Positions 24,750 through 38,265 of a stretch of DNA of 64,000 nt are shown piece after piece. A program made the translations under genes and the position numbers. The number at the start of each line of letters is the position of its first letter. The first letter of the stretch is position 1. The stretch is taken from positions 138,277,954 through 138,341,953 of the forward strand of contig CP136064.1 in assembly GCA_032622095.1 (NCBI GenBank). The letters run 5' to 3'. The DNA comes from Siphonodentalium dalli. Its lineage: Eukaryota > Mollusca > Scaphopoda > Gadilida > Siphonodentaliidae. The notes under the pieces were generated by a model. That model was not told the DNA's origin. It made no database searches and saw only the letters and a program-made list of their open reading frames with translations.

Positions 24750-27700
24750 GCTCTTTGAAAAACTTTTTTCTTCTGAATTTGACCAAATTCATAAGGCGGC
24801 ATCGCTAGTCCGAACTGAAGACAGCGCCGTAAAATTTAGCGAAAAAAATTACGTCACAGCACCCGATTCAAATTTTGACTTTTGGGTATCCTGCAAGGTG
24901 CAAACCTTGCCCTGATTTCTTTGAAAAAGGCGAATAGATCCAAAACGACTCTACCGATTGCCTTGATTTTTTGTACGTACATAGCTCCCGTCCTTGGCTA
25001 TTGACTGGACTGGGTGCGGAGTTCGTCCGACCTTGACCTTGGACGAAAAATCGGTTAACGCTCTTTGAAAAACTTTTTTCTTCTGAATTTGACCAAATTG
25101 ACTCACAGGGTGATATCGCATGGCAAAGACGATTAATATTCAATATAAACTAGGTCAATCGGTCAAAAAATGGCGGAGTAATGGCGGTTTTATTATAGCC
25201 ACATTTAAACTAGTTTGAACTTTCAGTGAGCTTGGATCTCTTATGGGTCAAAAATTGATTGACCGATTAGAATGATTTTTGGTACATATATAGCGTTCGT
25301 CCTTAGCTATTAACCCGACTGGGTGTGAATTTCGTATGGCCTTGACCTTTGCACTAAATATCGAGTTCGGATTTGCTCTATTAGCTTCGTCTTCTCATGC
25401 GCTACACGCACACAAATGGTTCACCTTGGTAAACATTGAAGTATCGAAATTGCAGTGCAATTTCAATTTCATTCTAGTTATTATTATTATTATTATAAAA
25501 CACCTTTAATCTCAGAAACCGCCAAGTCAATTGATTTGATATTTCCTACACATATACATACACGAAAAGTTAGTTTTATGCACTTACCGCTATTTTTGTA
25601 TGACCTTGACCTTTGCACTAAACGCTCTTCATGTGTATTACTGTTGTGCACGTATCTCCTCCGGAACGGCTTGAGCTATCGAGTTCGGACTTGCATTATT
25701 AAGTTCCTCTCATCATGTGCTACAAACACGCGAAAAAATGGTATAGATAGCACTTCCGGTTCGAAAGTTCGGTATGGTCAAACGCTCTTGAAAAAACTTT
25801 TTTCTTCTGAATTTGACCAAATTTATAGGGCGGATTCGGTAGTCCGAACTGAAGACAGCGCCGTAAAAATTAGCGCAATCGACCAAATTTTGACTTTTGG
25901 GTATCCTGCAAGGTGCCGACCTTGCCCTGATTTCTTTGAAAAAGGCGAATAGATCCAAAACGACTCTACCGATTGCCTTGATTTTTTGTACTAACATAGC
26001 TCCCGTCCTTGGCTATTGACTGGACTGGGTGCGGAGTTCGTCCGACCTTGACCTTGGACGAAGAATCGGTTAACGCTCTTTGAAAAACTTTTTTCTTCTA
26101 AATTTGACCAAATTCATACGGCGGCATCGTAAGTCCGAACTGAAGACAGCGCCGTAAAATTTAGCGCAATCGACCAAAATCTGACGTCACAGCACCCGAT
26201 TCAAATTTTGACTTTTGGGTATCCTGCAAGGTGCCAACCTTGCCCTTATTTCTTTGAAAAAGGCGAATAGATCCAAAACGACTCTACCGATTGCCTTGAT
26301 ATTTTGTACTAACATAGCTCCCGCCCTTGGCTATTGACTGGACTGGGTGCGGAGTTCGTCCGACCTTGACCTTGGACGAAGAATCGGTTAACGCTCTTTA
26401 TAACACTTTTTTCTTCTAAATTTGACCAAATTCATAGGGCGGCATCGCTAGTCCGAACTGAAGACAACGTCGTAAAAAATAGCGCAATCGACAAAAAACT
26501 GACGTCACAGCACCCGATTCAAATTTTGACGTGTGGGTATCCTGCAAGGTGGGAGCCTTGACCTGATTTCTTTGAAAAAGGCGAATAGATCCAAAACGAC
26601 ACTATCGATTGCCTTGATTTTACGTACGTACATAGCTTCCGTCCTTGGCTATTGACTGGACTCAGTGCGGAGTTCGTCCGACTTTGACCTTGGCACAAAA
26701 CGCTCTTCATGTTGATTACTGTTGTGTGCGCATCTCCTCCAGAACGGCTTGAGATATCGAGTTCGAACTTGCTCTATTAGGTTCGTCTTCTCATGCGCTA
26801 CACGCACACAAAAATGTTCACCTTGGTAAACATTGAAGTATCGAAATTGCAGTGCAATTTCAATTTCATTCTAGTTATTATTATTATTATAAAACACCTT
26901 TAATCTCAGAAACCGCCAGGTCGATTGATTTGATATTTCCTACACATATACATACACGAAAAGTTAGTTTTATGCACTTACCGCTATTTTTGTATGATCG
27001 TGACCTTTGGACTAAACGCTCTTCATGTGTATTACTGTTGTGCACGTATCTCCTCCGGAAGGGCTTGAGCTATCGAGTTCGGACTTGCATTATTTGTTTC
27101 CTCTCATCATGTGCTACAAACACGCGAAAAAATGGCATGGATAGCACTTCCGGTTCTAAAGTTCGGTATGGTCGAACGCTCTTTAAAAAACTTTTTTCTT
27201 CTGAATTTGACCAAATTCACAGGGCGGCATCGCTAGTCCGAACTGAAGACAACGCCGTAAAAATTAGCGGAATCGACGTCACAGCACCCGATTCAAATTT
27301 TGACTTTTGCGTATCCTGCAAGGTGCCAGCCTTGCCCTGATTTCTTTGAAAAAGGCGAATAGATCCAAAACGACTGAACCGATTGCCTTGATTTTGATAT
27401 TTCCTACTCATATACATCCACGAAAAGTTAGTTTTATGCACTTACCGCTATTTTTGTCCGACCTTGACCTTGACCGTCGCCAGTAATTTTGTTGCAAAAA
27501 ATAGTTTGTCCTAATTTGACCAAACTCACAGGGTGGTATCGCATGGCAAAGACGATTAAGATGCAATATAAAGTAGGTCAATCGGTCAAAAAATGGCGGA
27601 GTAATGGCGGATTGATTTTAGCCACATTTAAACTAGATTGAACTTTTATTGAGCTTGGACCTATTATGGGTCAAAAATTGATTGACCGATTAGAATGATT

Positions 27701-28850
27701 TTTGGTACATATATAGCGTTCGTCCTTAGCTATTAACCGGACTGGGTGTGAATTTTGTACGACATTGATCTTTGCACTAAACGCTCTTCATGTGTATTAC
27801 TGTTGTGACCGTATCTCCTCCGGAATGGCTTGAGATATCGAGTTCGGACTTGCATTATTAGTTTCCTCCCATCAAGTGCTACAAACACGCGAAAAATGGT
27901 ATGGATAGCACTTCCGGTTCGAAAGATCGGTATTGGTCGAAGAATCGGTTAACGCTCTTTGAAAAACTTTTTTCTTCTAAATTTGACCAAATTCTTAGGG
28001 CGGCATCGCTAGTCCGAGCTGAAGACAACGCCGTAAAAATTAGCGAAATCGACCAAAAACTTACGTCACAGCACCCGATTCAAATTTTGACTTTTGGGTA
28101 TCCTGCAAGGTGCTCACCTTGCCCTGATTTCTTTGAAAAAGGCGAATAGATCCAAAACGACTCTACCGATTGCCTTGATTTTTTGTACTAACATAGCTCC
28201 CGTCCGTCGCTATTGACTGGACTGGGTGCGGAGTTCGTCCGACCTTGACCTTGGACGAAGAATCGGTTAACGAATGATTTTTGGTACATATATAGCGTTC
28301 GTCCTTAGCTATTAACCGGACTGGGTGTGAATTTTGTACGACATTGATCTTTGCACTAAACGCTCTTCATGTGTATTACTGTTGTGACCGTATCTCATCC
28401 GGAACGGCTTGAGATATCGAGTTCGGACTTGCATTATTAGTTTCCTCCCATCAAGTGCTACAAACACGCGAAAAATGGTATGGATAGCACTTCCGGTTCG
28501 AAAGATCGGTATTGGTCGAAGAATCGGTTAACGCTCTTTGAAAAACTTTTTTCTTCTAAATTTGACCAAATTCATAGGGCGGCATCGCTAGTCCGAGCTG
28601 AAGACAACGCCGTAAAAATTAGCGCAATCGACCAAAAACTTACGTCACAGCACCCGATTCAAATTTTGACTTTTGGGTATCCTGCAAGGTGCTCACCTTG
28701 CCCAGATTTCTTTGAAAAAGGCGAATAGATCCAAAACGACTCTACCGATTGCCTTGATTTTTTGTAATAACATAGCTCCCGTCCGTCGCTATTGACTGGA
28801 CTGGGTGCGGAGTTCGTCCGACCTTGACCTTGGACGAAGAATCGGTTAAC
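24750..28850 (+). repeat. 4.1-kb duplication, copy 1 (4101 bp)
   Basis: Landmarks at 24,868, 25,455 and 26,519 recur exactly 4101 bp later. Landmarks at 27,901 and 28,480 recur 4112 bp later. The 11-bp difference is a deletion in this copy at about 27,277, where AATCGACGTCACAG replaces a longer AATCGACC...TGACGTCACAG. The block ends with two units of the type found in the 787-bp repeats. The second is truncated by the junction GTTAACGAATGATTTTTGG at about 28,267. Confidence 0.92.
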
Positions 28851-31800
28851 GCTCTTTGAAAAACTTTTTTCTTCTGAATTTGACCAAATTCATAAGGCGG
28901 CATCGCTAGTCCGAACTGAAGACAGCGCCGTAAAATTTAGCGAAAAAAATTACGTCACAGCACCCGATTCAAATTTTGACTTTTGGGTATCCTGCAAGGT
29001 GCAAACCTTGCCCTGATTTCTTTGAAAAAGGCGAATAGATCCAAAACGACTCTACCGATTGCCTTGATTTTTTGTACGTACATAGCTCCCGTCCTTGGCT
29101 ATTGACTGGACTGGGTGCGGAGTTCGTCCGACCTTGACCTTGGACGAAAAATCGGTTAACGCTCTTTGAAAAACTTTTTTCTTCTGAATTTGACCAAATT
29201 GACTCACAGGGTGATATCGCATGGCAAAGACGATTAATATTCAATATAAACTAGGTCAATCGGTCAAAAAATGGCGGAGTAATGGCGGTTTTATTATAGC
29301 CACATTTAAACTAGTTTGAACTTTCAGTGAGCTTGGATCTCTTATGGGTCAAAAATTGATTGACCGATTAGAATGATTTTTGGTACATATATAGCGTTCG
29401 TCCTTAGCTATTAACCCGACTGGGTGTGAATTTCGTATGGCCTTGACCTTTGCACTAAATATCGAGTTCGGATTTGCTCTATTAGCTTCGTCTTCTCATG
29501 CGCTACACGCACACAAATGGTTCACCTTGGTAAACATTGAAGTATCGAAATTGCAGTGCAATTTCAATTTCATTCTAGTTATTATTATTATTATTATAAA
29601 ACACCTTTAATCTCAGAAACCGCCAAGTCAATTGATTTGATATTTCCTACACATATACATACACGAAAAGTTAGTTTTATGCACTTACCGCTATTTTTGT
29701 ATGACCTTGACCTTTGCACTAAACGCTCTTCATGTGTATTACTGTTGTGCACGTATCTCCTCCGGAACGGCTTGAGCTATCGAGTTCGGACTTGCATTAT
29801 TAAGTTCCTCTCATCATGTGCTACAAACACGCGAAAAAATGGTATAGATAGCACTTCCGGTTCGAAAGTTCGGTATGGTCAAACGCTCTTGAAAAAACTT
29901 TTTTCTTCTGAATTTGACCAAATTTATAGGGCGGATTCGGTAGTCCGAACTGAAGACAGCGCCGTAAAAATTAGCGCAATCGACCAAATTTTGACTTTTG
30001 GGTATCCTGCAAGGTGCCGACCTTGCCCTGATTTCTTTGAAAAAGGCGAATAGATCCAAAACGACTCTACCGATTGCCTTGATTTTTTGTACTAACATAG
30101 CTCCCGTCCTTGGCTATTGACTGGACTGGGTGCGGAGTTCGTCCGACCTTGACCTTGGACGAAGAATCGGTTAACGCTCTTTGAAAAACTTTTTTCTTCT
30201 AAATTTGACCAAATTCATACGGCGGCATCGTAAGTCCGAACTGAAGACAGCGCCGTAAAATTTAGCGCAATCGACCAAAATCTGACGTCACAGCACCCGA
30301 TTCAAATTTTGACTTTTGGGTATCCTGCAAGGTGCCAACCTTGCCCTTATTTCTTTGAAAAAGGCGAATAGATCCAAAACGACTCTACCGATTGCCTTGA
30401 TATTTTGTACTAACATAGCTCCCGCCCTTGGCTATTGACTGGACTGGGTGCGGAGTTCGTCCGACCTTGACCTTGGACGAAGAATCGGTTAACGCTCTTT
30501 ATAACACTTTTTTCTTCTAAATTTGACCAAATTCATAGGGCGGCATCGCTAGTCCGAACTGAAGACAACGTCGTAAAAAATAGCGCAATCGACAAAAAAC
30601 TGACGTCACAGCACCCGATTCAAATTTTGACGTGTGGGTATCCTGCAAGGTGGGAGCCTTGACCTGATTTCTTTGAAAAAGGCGAATAGATCCAAAACGA
30701 CACTATCGATTGCCTTGATTTTACGTACGTACATAGCTTCCGTCCTTGGCTATTGACTGGACTCAGTGCGGAGTTCGTCCGACTTTGACCTTGGCACAAA
30801 ACGCTCTTCATGTTGATTACTGTTGTGTGCGCATCTCCTCCAGAACGGCTTGAGATATCGAGTTCGAACTTGCTCTATTAGGTTCGTCTTCTCATGCGCT
30901 ACACGCACACAAAAATGTTCACCTTGGTAAACATTGAAGTATCGAAATTGCAGTGCAATTTCAATTTCATTCTAGTTATTATTATTATTATAAAACACCT
31001 TTAATCTCAGAAACCGCCAGGTCGATTGATTTGATATTTCCTACACATATACATACACGAAAAGTTAGTTTTATGCACTTACCGCTATTTTTGTATGATC
31101 GTGACCTTTGGACTAAACGCTCTTCATGTGTATTACTGTTGTGCACGTATCTCCTCCGGAAGGGCTTGAGCTATCGAGTTCGGACTTGCATTATTTGTTT
31201 CCTCTCATCATGTGCTACAAACACGCGAAAAAATGGCATGGATAGCACTTCCGGTTCTAAAGTTCGGTATGGTCGAACGCTCTTTAAAAAACTTTTTTCT
31301 TCTGAATTTGACCAAATTCACAGGGCGGCATCGCTAGTCCGAACTGAAGACAACGCCGTAAAAATTAGCGGAATCGACCAAAAACTGACGTCACAGCACC
31401 CGATTCAAATTTTGACTTTTGCGTATCCTGCAAGGTGCCAGCCTTGCCCTGATTTCTTTGAAAAAGGCGAATAGATCCAAAACGACTGAACCGATTGCCT
31501 TGATTTTGATATTTCCTACTCATATACATCCACGAAAAGTTAGTTTTATGCACTTACCGCTATTTTTGTCCGACCTTGACCTTGACCGTCGCCAGTAATT
31601 TTGTTGCAAAAAATAGTTTGTCCTAATTTGACCAAACTCACAGGGTGGTATCGCATGGCAAAGACGATTAAGATGCAATATAAAGTAGGTCAATCGGTCA
31701 AAAAATGGCGGAGTAATGGCGGATTGATTTTAGCCACATTTAAACTAGATTGAACTTTTATTGAGCTTGGACCTATTATGGGTCAAAAATTGATTGACCG

Positions 31801-32962
31801 ATTAGAATGATTTTTGGTACATATATAGCGTTCGTCCTTAGCTATTAACCGGACTGGGTGTGAATTTTGTACGACATTGATCTTTGCACTAAACGCTCTT
31901 CATGTGTATTACTGTTGTGACCGTATCTCCTCCGGAATGGCTTGAGATATCGAGTTCGGACTTGCATTATTAGTTTCCTCCCATCAAGTGCTACAAACAC
32001 GCGAAAAATGGTATGGATAGCACTTCCGGTTCGAAAGATCGGTATTGGTCGAAGAATCGGTTAACGCTCTTTGAAAAACTTTTTTCTTCTAAATTTGACC
32101 AAATTCTTAGGGCGGCATCGCTAGTCCGAGCTGAAGACAACGCCGTAAAAATTAGCGAAATCGACCAAAAACTTACGTCACAGCACCCGATTCAAATTTT
32201 GACTTTTGGGTATCCTGCAAGGTGCTCACCTTGCCCTGATTTCTTTGAAAAAGGCGAATAGATCCAAAACGACTCTACCGATTGCCTTGATTTTTTGTAC
32301 TAACATAGCTCCCGTCCGTCGCTATTGACTGGACTGGGTGCGGAGTTCGTCCGACCTTGACCTTGGACGAAGAATCGGTTAACGAATGATTTTTGGTACA
32401 TATATAGCGTTCGTCCTTAGCTATTAACCGGACTGGGTGTGAATTTTGTACGACATTGATCTTTGCACTAAACGCTCTTCATGTGTATTACTGTTGTGAC
32501 CGTATCTCATCCGGAACGGCTTGAGATATCGAGTTCGGACTTGCATTATTAGTTTCCTCCCATCAAGTGCTACAAACACGCGAAAAATGGTATGGATAGC
32601 ACTTCCGGTTCGAAAGATCGGTATTGGTCGAAGAATCGGTTAACGCTCTTTGAAAAACTTTTTTCTTCTAAATTTGACCAAATTCATAGGGCGGCATCGC
32701 TAGTCCGAGCTGAAGACAACGCCGTAAAAATTAGCGCAATCGACCAAAAACTTACGTCACAGCACCCGATTCAAATTTTGACTTTTGGGTATCCTGCAAG
32801 GTGCTCACCTTGCCCAGATTTCTTTGAAAAAGGCGAATAGATCCAAAACGACTCTACCGATTGCCTTGATTTTTTGTAATAACATAGCTCCCGTCCGTCG
32901 CTATTGACTGGACTGGGTGCGGAGTTCGTCCGACCTTGACCTTGGACGAAGAATCGGTTAAC
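28851..32962 (+). repeat. 4.1-kb duplication, copy 2 (4112 bp)
   Basis: Near-identical to the preceding copy, without its 11-bp deletion. It keeps the same GTTAACGAATGATTTTTGG junction at about 32,379, so that junction predates the duplication. Confidence 0.92.
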
Positions 32963-33415
32963 GCTCTTTGAAAAACTTTTTTCTTCTGAATTTGACCAAA
33001 TTCATAGGGCGGGATCGCTAGTCCGAACTGAAGACAGCGCCGTAAAAATTAGCGCAATCGACCTAAAACTGACGTCACAGCACCCGATTCAAATTTTGAC
33101 TTTTGGGTATCCTGCAAGGTGCCAACCTTGCCCTGATTTCTTTGAAAAAGGCGCATAGATCCAAAACGACTCGATCGATTGCCTTCATTTTTTGTACTAA
33201 CATAGCTCCCGCCCTTGGCTATTGACTGGACTGGGTGTGGAGTTCGTCCGACCTTGACCTTGGACGAAGAATCGGTTAGCGCTCTTTGAAAAACCTTTTT
33301 CTACTGAATTTGACCAAATTCATAGGGCGGCATCGCTAGTCCGAACTGAAGACAACGTCGTAAAAAATAGCGAAATCGACCAAAAACTGACGTCACAGCA
33401 CCCGATTCAAATTTT
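32963..33415 (+). repeat. Short monomers linking two higher-order blocks
   Basis: Variants with GGGCGGGATCGCTAG, CGACCTAAAACTGACG and GCGCATAGATCC occur here. They are shared with 34,474-34,926 and with 53,697-53,850. Confidence 0.8.
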
Positions 33416-34926
33416 GACGTGTGGGTATCCTGCAAGGTGTGCGCCTTGTCCTGATTTCTTTGAAAAAGACGAATAGATCCAAAACGACTCTACCGATTGC
33501 CTTGATTTTACGTACGTACATAGCTCCCGTCCTTGGCTATTGACTGGACTGGGTGCGGAGTTCGTCCGACCTTGACCTTGGCACAAAACGCTCTTCATGT
33601 TGATTACTGTTGTGTGCGCATCTCCTCCAGAACGGCTTAAGATATCGAGTTCGGACTTGCTCTATTAGCTTCGTTTTCTCATGCGCTACACACGGACACA
33701 AAATGGTTCACCTTGGTAAACATTGAAGTATCGAAATTGCAGTGCAATTTCAATTTCATTCTAGTTATTATACTTCAATGTGTTAACATTGAAGTATATT
33801 GTAATTCTTATTTTTATTTTTATTTATTATACTTCAATGTGTTAACATTGAAGTATATTGTAATTCTTATTTTTATTTTTTTTATTATTATTATTATAAA
33901 AGACCTTATATCTCAGAAACCGCCTGGTCGATTGATTTGATGTTTCCTACCCATATCCATACACGAAAAGTTAGTTTTATGCACTTATCGCTATTTTTGT
34001 ACGACCTTGACCTTTGCACTAAACGCTCTTCATGTGTATTACTGTTGTGTACGCATCTCATCCGGAACGGCTTGAGATATCGATTTCGGACTTGCATTAT
34101 TAGTTTCCTCTCATCATGTGCTACAAACTTTGCTAAAAATAGTATGGATAGCACTTCCGGTTCGAAAGTTCGGTATGGTCAAACGCTCTTGAAAAAACTT
34201 TTTTCTTCTGAATTTGACCAAATTTATAGGGCGGATTCGGTAGTCCGAACTGAAGACAGCGCCGTAAAAATTAGCGCAATCGACCAAATTTTGACTTTTG
34301 GGTATCCTGCAAGGTGCAAACCTTGCCCTGATTTCATTGAAAAAGGCGAATAGATCCAAAACGACTACCGATTGCCTTGATTTTGTGTACTAACATAGCT
34401 TCCGTCCTTGGCTATTGACTGGACAGGGTGCGGAGTTCGTCCGACCTTGACCTTGGACGAAGAATCGGTTAACGCTCTTTGAAAAACTTTTTTCTTCTGA
34501 ATTTGACCAAATTCATAGGGTGGGATCGCTAGTCCGAACTGAAGACAGCGCCGTAAAAATTAGCGCAATCGACCTAAAACTGACGTCACAGCACCCGATT
34601 CAAATTTTGACTTTTGGGTATCCTGCAAGGTGCCAACCTTGCCCTGATTTCTTTGAAAAAGGCGCATAGATCCAAAACGACTCGATCGATTGCCTTCATT
34701 TTTTGTACTAACATAGCTCCCGCCCTTGGCTATTGACTGGACTGGGTGTGGAGTTCGTCCGACCTTGACCTTGGACGAAGAATCGGTTAGCGCTCTTTGA
34801 AAAACCTTTTTCAACTGAATTTGACCAAATTCATAGGGCGGCATCGCTAGTCCGAACTGAAGACAACGTCGTAAAAAATAGCGAAATCGACCAAAAACTG
34901 ACGTCACAGCACCCGATTCAAATTTT
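33416..34926 (+). repeat. 1511-bp higher-order unit, copy 1
   Basis: It begins at GACGTGTGGGTATCC. It holds a long unit with two hairpin subrepeats (about 33,771 and 33,831) and a (TTA)n tract, the GTTAGTTTTATGCAC module, the ~180-bp module, and then short monomers. The next copy starts 1511 bp later. Confidence 0.9.
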
Positions 34927-36119
34927 GACGTGTGGGTATCCTGCAAGGTGTGCGCCTTGTCCTGATTTCTTTGAAAAAGACGAATAGATCCAAAACGACT
35001 CTACCGATTGCCTTGATTTTACGTACGTACATAGCTCCCGTCCTTGGCTATTGACTGGACTGGGTGCGGAGTTCGTCCGACCTTGACCTTGGCACAAAAC
35101 GCTCTTCATGTTGATTACTGTTGTGTGCGCATCTCCTCCAGAACGGCTTAAGATATCGAGTTCGGACTTGCTCTATTAGCTTCGTTTTCTCATGCGCTAC
35201 ACACGGACACAAAATGGTTCACCTTGGTAAACATTGAAGTATCGAAATTGCAGTGCAATTTCAATTTCATTCTAGTTATTATACTTCAATGTGTTAACAT
35301 TGAAGTATATTGTAATTCTTATTTTTATTTTTATTTATTATACTTCAATGTGTTAACATTGAAGTATATTGTAATTCTTATTTTTATTTTTTTTATTATT
35401 ATTATTATAAAAGACCTTATATCTCAGAAACCGCCTGGTCGATTGATTTGATGTTTCCTACCCATATCCATACACGAAAAGTTAGTTTTATGCACTTATC
35501 GCTATTTTTGTACGACCTTGACCTTTGCACTAAACGCTCTTCATGTGTATTACTGTTGTGTACGCATCTCATCCGGAACGGCTTGAGATATCGATTTCGG
35601 ACTTGCATTATTAGTTTCCTCTCATCATGTGCTACAAACTTTGCGAAAAATAGTATGGATAGCACTTCCGGTTCGAAAGTTCGGTATGGTCAAACGCTCT
35701 TGAAAAAACTTTTTTCTTCTGAATTTGACCAAATTTATAGGGCGGATTCGGTAGTCCGAACTGAAGACAGCGCCGTAAAAATTAGCGCAATCGACCAAAT
35801 TTTGACTTTTGGGTATCCTGCAAGGTGCAAACCTTGCCCTGATTTCATTGAAAAAGGCGAATAGATCCAAAACGACTACCGATTGCCTTGATATTTTGTA
35901 CTAACATAGCTCCCGCCCTTGGCTATTGACTGGACTGGGTGCGGAGTTCGTCCGACCTTGACCTTGGACGAAGAATCGGTTAACGCTCTTTATAACACTT
36001 TTTTCTTCTAAATTTGACCAAATTCATAGGGCGGCATCGCTAGTCCGAACTGAAGACAACGTCGTAAAAAATAGCGCAATCGACAAAAAACTGACGTCAC
36101 AGCACCCGATTCAAATTTT
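34927..36119 (+). repeat. Higher-order unit, copy 2, 1193 bp
   Basis: It is the same as the preceding unit over its first ~950 bp, then lacks one short monomer: 1511 minus 1193 is 318 bp. Its end carries the CTTTATAACACTTTTTTC and GGTGGGAGCC variants seen in other blocks, so it is a junction product. Confidence 0.9.
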
Positions 36120-37215
36120 GACGTGTGGGTATCCTGCAAGGTGGGAGCCTTGACCTGATTTCTTTGAAAAAGACGAATAGATCCAAAACGACTCTACCGA
36201 TTGCCTTGATTTTACGTGCGTACATAGCTCCCGTCCTTGGCTATTGACTGGACTGGGTGCGGAGTTCGTCCGACCTTGACCTTGGCACAAAACGCTCTTC
36301 ATGTTGATTACTGTTGTGTGCGCATCTCCTCCAGAAAGGCTTAAGATATCGAGTTCGGACTTGCTCTATTAGCTTCGTTTTCTCATGCGCTACACGCGGA
36401 CACAAAATGGTTCACCTTGGTAAACATTGAAGTATCGAAATTGCAGTGCAATTTCAATTTCATTCTAGTTATTATACTTCAATGTGTTAACATTGAAGTA
36501 TATTGTAATTCTTATTTTTATTTTTATTTATTATACTTCAATGTGTTAACATTGAAGTATATTGTAATTCTTATTTTTATTTTTTTTATTATTATTATTA
36601 TAAAAGACCTTATATCTCAGAAACCGCCTGGTCGATTGATTTGATGTTTCCTACCCATATCCATACACGAAAAGTTAGTTTTATGCACTTATCGCTATTT
36701 TTGTACGACCTTGACCTTTGCACTAAACGCTCTTCATGTGTATTACTGTTGTGTACGCATCTCATCCGGAACGGCTTGAGATATCGATTTCGGACTTGCA
36801 TTATTAGTTTCCTCTCATCATGTGCTACAAACTTTGCAAAAATAGTATGGATAGCACTTCCGGTTCGAAAGTTCGGTATGGTCAAACGCTCTTGAAAAAA
36901 CTTTTTTCTTCTGAATTTGACCAAATTTATAGGGCGGATTCGGTAGTCCGAACTGAAGACAGCGCCGTAAAAATTAGCGCAATCGACCAAATTTTGACTT
37001 GTGGGTATCCTGCAAGGTGCAAACCTTGCCCTGATTTCATTGAAAAAGGCGAATAGATCCAAAACGACTACCGATTGCCTTGATTTTGTGTACTAACATA
37101 GCTCCCGTCCTTGGCTATTGACTGGACAGGGTGCGGAGTTCGTCCGACCTTGACCTTGGACGAAGAATCGGTTAACGCTCTTTGAAAAACTTTTTTCTTC
37201 TGAATTTGACCAAAT
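36120..37215 (+). repeat. Higher-order unit, copy 3, partial
   Basis: It matches the copy at 33,416 with an offset of 2704 bp (1511 plus 1193) to about 37,210, where CATAGGGTGGG is replaced by CATACGGCGGCATCG. Small private changes are present, for example TTTGCAAAAATAG at about 36,833 and ACGTGCGTACATAG at about 36,215. Confidence 0.88.
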
Positions 37216-38265
37216 TCATACGGCGGCATCGTAAGTCCGAACTGAAGACAGCGCCGTAAAATTTAGCGCAATCGACCAAAATCTGACGTCACAGCACCCG
37301 ATTCAAATTTTGACTTTTGGGTATCCTGCAAGGTGCCGACCTTGCCCTGATTTCTTTGAAAAAGGCGAATAGATCCAAAACGACTCTACCGATTGCCTTG
37401 ATTTTTTATACTAACATAGCTCCCGTCCTTGGTTATTGACTGGACTGGGTGCGGAGTTCGTCCGACTTTGACCTTGGACGAAGAATCGGTTAACGCTCTT
37501 TGAAAAACTTTTTTCTTCTGAATTTGACCAAATTCATACGGCGGCATCGTAAGTCCGAACTGAAGACAGCGCCGTAAAATTTAGCGCAATCGACCAAAAT
37601 CTGACGTCACAGCACCCGATTCAAATTTTGACTTTTGGGTATCCTGCAAGGTGCAAACCTTGCCCTTATTTCTTTGAAAAAGGCGAATAGATCCAAAACG
37701 ACTCTACCGATTGCCTTGATATTTTGTACTAACATAGCTCCCGCCCTTGGCTATTGACTGGACTGGGTGCGGAGTTCGTCCGACCTTGACCTTGGACGAA
37801 GAATCGGTTAACGCTCTTTATAACACTTTTTTATTCTAAATTTGACCAAATTCATAGGGCGGCATCGCTAGTCCGAACTGAAGACAACGTCGTAAAAAAT
37901 AGCGCAATCGACAAAAAACTGACGTCACAGCACCCGATTCAAATTTTGACGTGTGGGTATCCTGCAAGGTGGGAGCCTTGACCTGATTTCTTTGAAAAAG
38001 GCGAATAGATCCAAAACGACACTATCGATTGCCTTGATTTTACGTACGTACATAGCTTCCGTCCTTGGCTATTGACTGGACTCAGTGCGGAGTTCGTCCG
38101 ACCTTGACCTTGGCACAACACGCTCTTCATGTTGATTACTGTTGTGTGCGCATCTCCTCCAGAACGGCTTGAGATATCGAGTTCGAACTTGCTCTATTAG
38201 GTTCGTCTTCTCATGCGCTACACGCACACAAAAATGGTTCACCTTGGTAAACATTGAAGTATCGA
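37216..38265 (+). repeat. Short monomers and one long-unit start
   Basis: Two successive 318-bp monomers carry the CATACGGCGGCATCGTAAG variant (about 37,217 and 37,535). A long unit with the GGTGGGAGCCTTGACC variant follows. The same sequence of variants recurs inside each 2614-bp unit to the right. Confidence 0.85.
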
